DNA of 38,483 nucleotides, taken from NCBI GenBank assembly GCA_016931185.1, contig JAFGFI010000288.1, forward strand, positions 1 through 38,483. Direction: 5' to 3'. Numbering within the stretch: position 1 is the first letter of the stretch; the number at the start of each line of letters is the position of its first letter. This stretch comes from Anaerolineae bacterium (lineage in GTDB: Bacteria; Chloroflexota; Anaerolineae; B4-G1; SLSP01). Positions 9,231 to 16,317 of the stretch are shown here, piece by piece. Made by a program: the position numbers and the translations under genes. A model generated the notes under the pieces. That model was not told the DNA's origin. It did not search any database and saw nothing but the letters and a program-made list of their open reading frames with translations.

Positions 9231-9497
9231 ATGTCCACAACTATGTCCATCGAAACACAGATTCGGAACTACATCCTGGAGAACTTCCTTTACACCAAAG
9301 ATGAGGGAAAGCTGCGCAATACCGCTTCGTTTCTTGAAGATGGTATTGTAGATTCCACTGGTATCCTGGAACTACTACTCTTTGTGGAAGAGACTTTTGG
9401 TATTCAGGTGGAAGATGAGGAAGTCATCCCTGATAATTTTGACTCTGTGGTGCGTCTGACGCGCTATATTTGTATGAAGAAGAATATCCCATGTTAG
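9231..9497 (+). CDS. Acyl carrier protein
   Basis: Small acidic carrier of 88 aa. The phosphopantetheine attachment site is Ser42 in FLEDGIVDSTGILELL, where the usual DSL is DST. The helical pattern that follows (FVEETFGIQVEDEEVIPDNFDSV) is typical of ACP/PCP domains. GGGAGAGATCA precedes ATG 9231. Its last codons overlap the start of the adenylating ligase by 7 bases, which argues that the ligase loads this carrier. Similar carrier-ligase-amidotransferase sets occur in exosortase-associated exopolysaccharide loci, although no exosortase is visible here. Whether the cargo is a fatty acid, an amino acid or another acid cannot be read from the sequence. Confidence 0.93.
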   Translation: MSTTMSIETQIRNYILENFLYTKDEGKLRNTASFLEDGIVDSTGILELLLFVEETFGIQVEDEEVIPDNFDSVVRLTRYICMKKNIPC

Positions 9498-11026
9498 TGC
9501 ATGAATTTCTGGAAGGCAGCACCAAGCGTGCTCCCGATAAGGTGGCATTGATTTGCGCGAGCCAGCGATTGACCTACCGGCAAGTTGAGGAGGACGCCAA
9601 TCGGGTAGCCAACGGGCTGCTGGCTGCCGGTGTGCGACGGGGAGATCGTGTGGCCGTTTGGTTGCCGAACTCCGTTGAGGCAGTGTTGGCTATTTTTGGT
9701 ATTCTTAAGGCCGGTGCAACTTTTGTCGTGGTCAACACCACGACCAGGCCGGACAAACTCGCCTATGTCTTGAACAATTGTCAGGCAAAGGGGCTCTTCG
9801 CTCCAGGACGACAGGCTGAAGTCATCGCCGGTACGATAGCGTCTGTGCCCTCATTGACGTTTGGTGTGCTTTGTGAGCAGGAGTTGGATGGAGCCACAGC
9901 GCCTCAGAGCAACTTGCAGTCATTTCCTGCTATGTTGGCTACAGCTTCGTCGGAGCGTCCCGCGAGTCCAGTTATCGATATTGATCTAGCCTGCCTGATT
10001 TATACTTCTGGAAGCACCGGCGACCCGAAGGGGGTTATGTCTACCCATGCCAACGTCGCGTTTGCCGCTTCCTCGATCATCGCGTACCTAGACAATGTGC
10101 CTGATGATATTATCATCAATGTGCTCCCTCTCTCCTTCGACTATGGGTTGTATCAACTGCTGATGACCTTCAAGTTTGGCGGCACGCTGGTGTTGGAGCG
10201 TTCTTTTGTTTACCCCGCGGCCACCCTTAAACGGATTGCAGAAGAGCGTGTGACGGGGTTGCCTGGCGTGCCAACGCTCTTTGCCATGCTCTTGCAGATG
10301 GACTTGAGCCGTTTCGATCTTTCGTCGTTGCGCTATCTGACGAACACGGCAGCGGCGCTGCCTGTTGAACATATCCTGCGGCTGCGCAATGCATTTCCCT
10401 GGGCCAGGCTTTATTCGATGTACGGTTTGACGGAATGTAAACGCACGCTCTATCTGCCGCCTGAGGAACTCGATAGCCGTCCCAGCTCAGTAGGGATTGC
10501 CATCCCCGGCACGGAAGTGTGGGTAGAGGATGAGACCGGGCGACGACTCGGTCCGGGCGAGGTGGGTGAGTTAGTGACGCGTGGTTCGCATGTGATGCAG
10601 GGGTATTGGCAAGACGCAGCCGCTACGGCCAGGTGTTACCGACCGGGACGCTATCCCGCCGAGCGCCTCCTCTACACTGGCGACCTCTTCAAAATGGACG
10701 AGGAAGGTTTTTTCTATTTTGTGGGGCGCAAGGACGATATCATCAAGAGCCGTGGCGAGAAGGTAGCACCTAAAGAGGTGGAGAGCGTGCTTTACCAGTT
10801 GCCCGGTGTTGTGGAAGCGGCTGTCATCGGTGTGCCGGATGCGCTTCTGGGAGAGGCAGTCAAGGCCTTTGTTGTCTGTGCGCCGGATGCCAACCTCACA
10901 GAGCGCGATGTTTTGCGCCATTGCGTGCAGCACCTCGAGGACTTCGCTGTGCCGAAACAGGTTGAATTCCGCGCGTCTTTCCCCAAAACAGAATCGGGCA
11001 AAATACAGAAGCGTGATCTGAGGTGA
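9491..11026 (+). CDS. AMP-dependent acyl-CoA/acyl-ACP synthetase (ANL superfamily)
   Basis: Adenylate-forming enzyme of 511 aa that activates a carboxylic acid as acyl-AMP and probably passes it to the neighbouring carrier protein. All core motifs are present: the P-loop YTSGSTGDPKG at about 171-181, YGLTE, the YTGDL aspartate, the hinge with GRKDDIIKSRGEKVAPKEVE, and the catalytic C-terminal lysine in PKTESGKIQKRDLR. ATG 9491 is preferred because it overlaps the carrier stop; an in-frame ATG lies at 9470. Stand-alone ligases of this form with an adjacent ACP and amidotransferase are known from exopolysaccharide clusters. Substrate specificity is unknown. Confidence 0.93.
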   Translation: MLVHEFLEGSTKRAPDKVALICASQRLTYRQVEEDANRVANGLLAAGVRRGDRVAVWLPNSVEAVLAIFGILKAGATFVVVNTTTRPDKLAYVLNNCQAKGLFAPGRQAEVIAGTIASVPSLTFGVLCEQELDGATAPQSNLQSFPAMLATASSERPASPVIDIDLACLIYTSGSTGDPKGVMSTHANVAFAASSIIAYLDNVPDDIIINVLPLSFDYGLYQLLMTFKFGGTLVLERSFVYPAATLKRIAEERVTGLPGVPTLFAMLLQMDLSRFDLSSLRYLTNTAAALPVEHILRLRNAFPWARLYSMYGLTECKRTLYLPPEELDSRPSSVGIAIPGTEVWVEDETGRRLGPGEVGELVTRGSHVMQGYWQDAAATARCYRPGRYPAERLLYTGDLFKMDEEGFFYFVGRKDDIIKSRGEKVAPKEVESVLYQLPGVVEAAVIGVPDALLGEAVKAFVVCAPDANLTERDVLRHCVQHLEDFAVPKQVEFRASFPKTESGKIQKRDLR

Positions 11027-11033
11027 TGTAACT

Positions 11034-13004
11034 ATGTGTGGCATTGTCGGTTGTCTCGATTGGAGTGGGTTGCATAGACCCGACGTGAGTCTCTTGCGCC
11101 GTATGCTTACCTCTATTCGCCATCGTGGTCCCGATGAGTTCGGTATTTACGTTGATGACAAATTGGGCATGGGATCGGCGCGCCTGAGCATCATTGACCT
11201 GAGCACCGGGCAACAACCGATTTGTAATGAGGACGGGTCGCTTTGGATCGTGTTCAACGGCGAGATCTTCAATTACGTTGAACTGCGCGCAGACCTCGTA
11301 CAACGTGGTCATCGCTTCTCTACGCAGTCTGACACCGAAGTCATCCTGCATCTCTACGAGGAACTCGGACCGGAGTGTCTCAATCATTTCAATGGTCAAT
11401 TCGCCATCGCGATCTGGGACACAAGGCAAGAAACCTTGTTCCTGGCGCGCGATCGGTTGGGGATTCGCCCGCTTTTCTACGCGCCGGCACCCCAAGGATT
11501 AGTCTTTGGGTCGGAGATCAAGACGATTTTATTGGATTCGCGCATCCGTGCGCAACTGGATCCCTATGCATTGGCCCAGACCTTTACTTTCTGGGCTCCC
11601 CTCGCTCCGCGCACTGCCTTCCAGGGCATTGAGGAACTTCAGCCGGGTCACTTTATGCGAGTGACTCGGACTGATCGCAAAATCTCCCGTTATTGGAATC
11701 TGGAATTCCCACCTGCGGGCGAGGAAAGCAAAATGTCGGTAGGAGAAACGGCGGAGCAACTCCGCGCGTTGCTGTCTGACGCGACGCGCTTACGACTCCG
11801 CGCCGACGTCACGGTGGGCAGCTATCTGAGTGGTGGTCTCGACTCCACGTATATTGCTGGCCTGATCCGTCAGCATACGCCGGACGCGCTTTGCACCTTC
11901 TCGATAGCCTTTGCGAATGCTGCCTATGACGAGAGCAAATATCAAGAGTTGGCAACGCTGTTCCTGGGAACCGACCATAGGAGGGCTTATTGCGAGGACG
12001 CCGACATTGGTCGGGTGTTTCCTGAGGTTATTTGGCACACGGAAGTACCCATTCTGCGAACTTCGCCCGTACCGATGTATTTACTTTCCAAACTGGTGCG
12101 GGACAATGGCATCAAGGTTGTGCTCACAGGTGAAGGTTCCGATGAATTCCTCGGCGGCTACGATATCTATAAGGAAGACAAGATCAGGCGTTTCTGGGCG
12201 CGAGAACCTGAGTCCACACTTCGACCGTTGCTCCTGCGCCGTTTATATCCTTACATAGCCAATGTGACGCGTGGAGGTGATGCATATTTGGCGGCATTCT
12301 TCGGTAGGGGATTGACTGAGACTGATCGCCCGGCTTACTCTCATCTTATGCGCTGGAACAGCACGGCACGGATGCGAAGTTTCCTTTCCGGGAATTTCCA
12401 GCTCGACGAGTACGATCCGGTGGATGAGGCGCTGATGCGCTTCGCTGGGATGTTGGCAGGCCTTAGCCCCCTGGCGCAGGCGCAGGTCCTCGAAGTCACT
12501 ACCTTTATGTCTGCTTACTTGCTCTCTTCCCAAGGAGACCGAGTGATGGCTGCCAACTCGGTCGAGGGACGGTTCCCTTTCCTGGATTATCGTGTGGTTG
12601 AGTTTGCTGCGTGTCTTCCATCGCAACTCAAGATTCGGGGGCTGCGCGAGAAGCATGTCCTCAAAGAAAGCGCCACTGGGTTTTTGCCGCCGGAAATCAT
12701 CAAACGCTATAAGCAACCCTACCGCGCGCCGATACATAAAGCGTTCCTCGATCAGCCATTGGAATATGTAACAGACTTGCTATCGCCTGAGGGTATCCGC
12801 AGAAGCGGTATATTTGCCCCCGAACCGGTCGACCGTCTGCTCCGCAAGTACAAAGCGCGCGGCGAATTTAGCGAGTTCGAGGATATGGCCCTGGTAGGTA
12901 CACTGTCCACGCAATTGCTTTACCAGCAGTTCATCGAGAATTTCGATCGATCTATACCTGAAGTTGAGCCTGTTCGTATCTGTCAAAGAGAGGAGTGTTA
13001 CTAA
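11034..13004 (+). CDS. Glutamine-hydrolysing asparagine synthase-type amidotransferase
   Basis: Two-domain enzyme of 656 aa. The N-terminal class II glutaminase starts with the nucleophile Cys2 (MCGIVGCLDWSG) and has RHRGPDE, FNGEIFNY and SDTEVILHLYEE. The C-terminal ATP pyrophosphatase has the PP-loop SGGLDS at 266-271 and GEGSDEFLGGY. Everything needed for glutamine-dependent amide formation is present. In polysaccharide loci such proteins (exosortase-associated amidotransferases, WbpS- or AsnB-like) are thought to amidate a sugar or acyl acid rather than make asparagine. GAGGTGATG lies before ATG 11034. It begins 7 bases after the ligase gene and its stop overlaps the next start, so the set 9231-14032 is translationally linked. 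Confidence 0.93.
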   Translation: MCGIVGCLDWSGLHRPDVSLLRRMLTSIRHRGPDEFGIYVDDKLGMGSARLSIIDLSTGQQPICNEDGSLWIVFNGEIFNYVELRADLVQRGHRFSTQSDTEVILHLYEELGPECLNHFNGQFAIAIWDTRQETLFLARDRLGIRPLFYAPAPQGLVFGSEIKTILLDSRIRAQLDPYALAQTFTFWAPLAPRTAFQGIEELQPGHFMRVTRTDRKISRYWNLEFPPAGEESKMSVGETAEQLRALLSDATRLRLRADVTVGSYLSGGLDSTYIAGLIRQHTPDALCTFSIAFANAAYDESKYQELATLFLGTDHRRAYCEDADIGRVFPEVIWHTEVPILRTSPVPMYLLSKLVRDNGIKVVLTGEGSDEFLGGYDIYKEDKIRRFWAREPESTLRPLLLRRLYPYIANVTRGGDAYLAAFFGRGLTETDRPAYSHLMRWNSTARMRSFLSGNFQLDEYDPVDEALMRFAGMLAGLSPLAQAQVLEVTTFMSAYLLSSQGDRVMAANSVEGRFPFLDYRVVEFAACLPSQLKIRGLREKHVLKESATGFLPPEIIKRYKQPYRAPIHKAFLDQPLEYVTDLLSPEGIRRSGIFAPEPVDRLLRKYKARGEFSEFEDMALVGTLSTQLLYQQFIENFDRSIPEVEPVRICQREECY

Positions 13005-14032
13005 TGAAGCTTTGTACTCGTTGTGTGTTGCCGGAAACTTTTCCGGGTATCGAGTTTGATGAAGAGGGTGTTTGTCAATACTGCCGGCACATGCCAAGCC
13101 CAGAACATCGCGCAGAACAAAAGGCGAGGCTACGCGCGCGTTTTGAGCAGCTTGTTGCTGAGGTGCGTGACGAGCCTGGCTATCATGGCCTGATGAGCTG
13201 GAGCGGTGGCAAGGATAGCACTTACACACTTTGGTTGTTGCGCCACGAGTATAATTTGCGTGTTCTGGCGTTTACGTTCGATAACGCTTTTATCTCGCCG
13301 GCAGCGATAGATAATATGCGCACCGTTGCGGATAATTTGGGCATTGATCACGTCATCATTCGCCCTAACTTCCCCTTTATGCGGCGGGCTTTTGCAGCCT
13401 CCGTGATAGATCCCGAAATGTATTCCCCTAAGGCGCTCGAGCGCGCCAGCAGTATCTGTAATACCTGTATGGGACTGGCTAAAGGTATTGCCCTACGCCT
13501 TGCCCTGGAAAAAGATATCCCAATGATGGTCTATGGTTGGTCGCCGGGGCAGATCCCGTTGCCCTCGGCGGTCTTGTACCCCAAACGGCGGATGCTTCAA
13601 GCGATGGTCGAGGCCGCGACTGCGCCGTTTGTCCACATCCATGAGCAGGTGGCCGCTTACTTCCCGGAGTCACGCCAATTCGAGGCCGCCCCGCGGATGC
13701 CGGCCAACGTCTCGCCTCTTGTCTTCCTTGATTGGCACGAGGATGAAGCTGTGGAGGTCATCCAGGCGCATGGCTGGGTGCGTCCTGATGATACCGATCC
13801 AAACTCTACCAATTGCTTGCTCAACGTCTTTGCTAACCACATGCACGAAAAACAAATGGGATACCATGCCTATGCGATGGAGCTTGCTGGCCTGGTTAGA
13901 GAGGGCTATATGTCGCGTGAAGAGGCTTTGCGGCGTTTGACGCCCCCCCCGTCGCTGGAGTTGGCGTCCATTGTGGCGGAACGCCTTGGGATACCCATTT
14001 CATCTCTTGCAGAAAATTCAGGCCGTTCTTGA
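13004..14032 (+). CDS. N-acetyl sugar amidotransferase (WbpG/PseA-like PP-loop ATPase)
   Basis: ATP pyrophosphatase of 342 aa. A zinc-ribbon-like start (Cys4, Cys7, Cys24, Cys27, as CTRC and CQYC) resembles WbpG-type amidotransferases, whose N-termini read CTRCVM...CNYC. The PP-loop SGGKDS is at 67-72, and CNTC (152, 155) follows. In characterised relatives, ammonia delivered by a partner glutamine amidotransferase converts an N-acetyl group to an acetamidino group on a UDP-sugar. The adjacent AsnB-type protein could supply ammonia here, which is inference. ATG 13004 is chosen because AGGAG lies 8 bases upstream; an in-frame GTG at 12995 lacks a site. It shares one base with the preceding stop codon. 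A run of eight C residues lies near 13943 but the frame remains open. Confidence 0.85.
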   Translation: MKLCTRCVLPETFPGIEFDEEGVCQYCRHMPSPEHRAEQKARLRARFEQLVAEVRDEPGYHGLMSWSGGKDSTYTLWLLRHEYNLRVLAFTFDNAFISPAAIDNMRTVADNLGIDHVIIRPNFPFMRRAFAASVIDPEMYSPKALERASSICNTCMGLAKGIALRLALEKDIPMMVYGWSPGQIPLPSAVLYPKRRMLQAMVEAATAPFVHIHEQVAAYFPESRQFEAAPRMPANVSPLVFLDWHEDEAVEVIQAHGWVRPDDTDPNSTNCLLNVFANHMHEKQMGYHAYAMELAGLVREGYMSREEALRRLTPPPSLELASIVAERLGIPISSLAENSGRS

Positions 14033-14054
14033 AGGGTGCATTTTAACTTAGGGG

Positions 14055-14064
14055 GTTCTTGAAC
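14055..14064 (+). promoter_or_regulatory. Small inverted repeat (possible operator) upstream of the consensus promoter
   Basis: GTTC-TT-GAAC is a 4-bp inverted repeat with a 2-base centre, lying 6 bases before the -35 box at 14071. Its first nine bases (GTTCTTGAA) also occur at 14025-14033, giving a direct repeat 30 bases apart, about three helical turns. It could bind a regulator, but such a short repeat may be chance. Confidence 0.25.
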
Positions 14065-14070
14065 TTTCCT

Positions 14071-14099
14071 TTGACAATATGGTTATCGTATCCTATAAT
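14071..14099 (+). promoter_or_regulatory. Consensus sigma-70 promoter
   Basis: TTGACA at 14071-14076 and TATAAT at 14094-14099 are separated by exactly 17 bases, a perfect match to the housekeeping promoter consensus. The expected start is near 14106, giving a leader of about 40 bases before the ATG at 14145. It is the strongest promoter in the window and lies in one of its few real intergenic gaps (14033-14144). It likely drives the SGNH-like, acyltransferase, Asp-box and ABC transporter genes. Confidence 0.85.
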
Positions 14100-14144
14100 G
14101 GATGCGCGTGACGCTGTTCGTACTCTAAATTACCAGGCGGGGAA

Positions 14145-15068
14145 ATGTGTAGGGCATTTAAAGCGTTAAGCTCTTCGAAGAAGATTGTCATCACAATTGT
14201 TGTGGTGAGTGTTGCTCTGGTATTAGCATTGGGGCTTTTGTTGGGTGTGCGCCTGCTTACCGGCAGAGGTTTGGGACTTGGGCTATGGCGGTTGAAGCCT
14301 ATGGCGCTGGCCATCCTTGACGCCGGCGCTGTTACTGCCAATAACCGGGGCGAGTTCACCAACATCATCTTCTTGCATCATTCTACTGGCGGTAATCTTA
14401 TCAGTCAAGGTGGCGTTAGGGAGCGATTTACCGAAGCAGGTTATGATTTCTGGGATCACTATTACAATCAAACCGGGCTTAGGCGACCCGATGGGAGTGC
14501 GGCTGGTTATAGTTACCGGATTCCAGACGATAACACTGACCCGGATGGCCTGGCGGATATTTTCGCCCAGCCGGTTCATTCGTTGCCACTCAATGCGTTG
14601 AGCGGTTTGCTCCAACACGAAGTCATTGTCTTCAAGTCTTGCTTCCCGGCGAGCAGTATTACCAGCGATGAACAACTGGAACAGTATAAGGCATGGTACC
14701 GGGGAATGCGTGACGTGATGGATGCACACCTCGACCGGGTCTTTGTCGTGATGTCCCCCCCGCCACTGCATCCAGCAGCGACAACCCCTGAGGCAGCCGC
14801 GCGGGCGCGTGCCTTTGCCAATTGGTTGACCTCGGACGAATATCTAGCTGGACACCCAAACGTCTACGCGTTTGATTTCTTTGACCACTTGGCCGAAGAC
14901 GATCCGATATCACCGGAGGTTAATATGCTCCGGGTCGCATACCGCCGTGAAACGGAGGATTCGCACCCTAACCAGATCGCGAATGAAGCTGTAGGGCCAC
15001 TCTTTACAGAGGCTGTGATACAGGCTGCACGTGACTATCGCGAGTATTTAGGATCGGCTGCTCAGTGA
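14145..15068 (+). CDS. Membrane-anchored SGNH-hydrolase-like protein of unknown function
   Basis: A 307-residue protein with a basic start and one N-terminal helix (about 13-36, IVITIVVVSVALVLALGLLL), followed by an extracytoplasmic domain. That domain begins with NIIFLHHSTGGNL (Ser80) and ends with DSHPN (Asp272, His274). The layout matches SGNH/GDSL-like esterases, in which the first block carries the Ser and the last block carries DxxH, though the spacing DSH differs by one from the classical DxxH. It may remove or transfer acyl groups on the exported glycan; that is inference. The next functional gene encodes an acyltransferase-3 protein, a pairing common in glycan O-acetylation. The partial protein at 37045 has a related-looking HTSHGSQ motif. 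Start is ATG 14145 with a G-rich stretch just upstream. Confidence 0.6.
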   Translation: MCRAFKALSSSKKIVITIVVVSVALVLALGLLLGVRLLTGRGLGLGLWRLKPMALAILDAGAVTANNRGEFTNIIFLHHSTGGNLISQGGVRERFTEAGYDFWDHYYNQTGLRRPDGSAAGYSYRIPDDNTDPDGLADIFAQPVHSLPLNALSGLLQHEVIVFKSCFPASSITSDEQLEQYKAWYRGMRDVMDAHLDRVFVVMSPPPLHPAATTPEAAARARAFANWLTSDEYLAGHPNVYAFDFFDHLAEDDPISPEVNMLRVAYRRETEDSHPNQIANEAVGPLFTEAVIQAARDYREYLGSAAQ

Positions 15069-15114
15069 GAGACAATGCTGTTCCTCTGTAAGTGAGGCAT
15101 ACCGGGAGGTTTTT

Positions 15115-15177
15115 ATGCGCAAGTTATGTCGAGGTTCCAATCGCCGAAGCATCTGCATCTGGCAGGTTGTGGTATGA
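15115..15177 (+). CDS. Putative 20-codon leader ORF coupled to the acyltransferase gene
   Basis: ATG 15115 has an ideal ribosome site (GGGAGG at 15102-15107 plus a short T-rich spacer). It opens a 20-codon frame starting MRKLCRG and ending IWQVVV, with four Arg and two Cys. Its stop TGA (15175-15177) overlaps the ATG at 15174 of the acyltransferase-3 gene in an ATGA arrangement. The ribosome site fits this frame much better than the in-frame alternative at 15126, so the acyltransferase may be translated by re-initiation. A sequencing indel that split a longer N-terminus is an alternative explanation. Confidence 0.45.
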   Translation: MRKLCRGSNRRSICIWQVVV

Positions 15178-16304
15178 GCACGCGTACCACTGCAGTTCTC
15201 AATCGATTGCTGCTGCTCAATGGTCTCGCGATCGTTGGGGTTGTGGCAAACCATGCGACTTTCTGGGGGACAATGGCGTTGTTTTGGTGGGCGGATCGTT
15301 ATCGTCCAGTTACTGCCCCGAATTATGATCAGTATTGGGGAGTGTATCACATCTTCCTTTTAACTGTGCGCAAATTGGCTGTCTTCTGTATGCCTGCTTT
15401 TCTTTTTGTGTCCGGTTTGTTTGTCAGCTATATGGCTCGTGGGAAGCCCAGTCTTAGTTGGAAGGTGGTGCGGTCGCGGATCGCCAGTCTGATAATCCCT
15501 TATGTCCTTTGGAGTATTGTCCGTTTCACCTTTGACTATGTGAATGGCGTTGATCTTGGACTATTAGACTTTGTAACGGGATTGATTGTCGGGCGACGTT
15601 ATTTCTACATCGTGTTACTCTTTCAGTTGTACTTGTTTTCGCCATTTCTGGTGAGTGCGGCGAAGAACCACGCGAAGCTGTTGATGATTCTGGCGGGAGT
15701 AGCTATGTTTGGCTACATCTGTGTATCATACGTCAGGCTATATGGCGCTCTTACAGGTGTGGATATTGCGTGGGCCGATCTCCTGCTTCAAACGCCGGAT
15801 AGTTTCTTGCTCAGGTGGCTGTTCTTTTTTGCTGCTGGTCTGGTTGCTGGTTTTCGGCTTGACCAACTGAAGGAATGGACTCACAGATTCAGGTGGCATT
15901 TGCTAGGTGTGACGGTTGTTCTGGCATTTGTAACGGTTCTTGAATCCCTGATCGTGTTCCGCGAGACTGACCTGGAATGGTGGGTATCGAGTGTTTTATC
16001 TCTGCCAACGACCCTATACACGATCGGTTTTACTTTGTGCTTCATTGCATTCCCGGAAGTTAAGATTCCTGTGTCAGGTCATCTACGGGAGTTGGGACAA
16101 GCTACTATGGCGGTCTATTTGTTGCATGCGATGATACTTGAGGTTGTGGCGAGGGGATTGCAGAAGTTTATGCCGTGGTTTCTCGCGTGGCAGATTCCAT
16201 TTTTCCTCGTGCTTGTTGTCATAGCAGTTGAACTACCGTGTCTGTTGGTGCGGCTGCTGGATAAATCTCCGGCGCGGAAATTCCATACCTATCTCTTTGG
16301 TTGA
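15174..16304 (+). CDS. Acyltransferase 3 family integral membrane O-acyltransferase
   Basis: Polytopic membrane protein of 376 aa with about ten helices, belonging to the OafA/YrhL-type acyltransferase family that transfers acetyl or other acyl groups onto exported glycans. The first helix carries the family's conserved histidine in GLAIVGVVANHATF (His27 when counted from ATG 15174). FLFVSGLFVSYM and RIASLIIPYVLW are other family-typical stretches. ATG 15174 overlaps the stop of the small leader ORF. An in-frame ATG at 15126 would add 16 residues of poor family fit. Donor and acceptor are unknown. Confidence 0.85.
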   Translation: MSTRTTAVLNRLLLLNGLAIVGVVANHATFWGTMALFWWADRYRPVTAPNYDQYWGVYHIFLLTVRKLAVFCMPAFLFVSGLFVSYMARGKPSLSWKVVRSRIASLIIPYVLWSIVRFTFDYVNGVDLGLLDFVTGLIVGRRYFYIVLLFQLYLFSPFLVSAAKNHAKLLMILAGVAMFGYICVSYVRLYGALTGVDIAWADLLLQTPDSFLLRWLFFFAAGLVAGFRLDQLKEWTHRFRWHLLGVTVVLAFVTVLESLIVFRETDLEWWVSSVLSLPTTLYTIGFTLCFIAFPEVKIPVSGHLRELGQATMAVYLLHAMILEVVARGLQKFMPWFLAWQIPFFLVLVVIAVELPCLLVRLLDKSPARKFHTYLFG

Positions 16305-16317
16305 GCGAAGATCTGCT

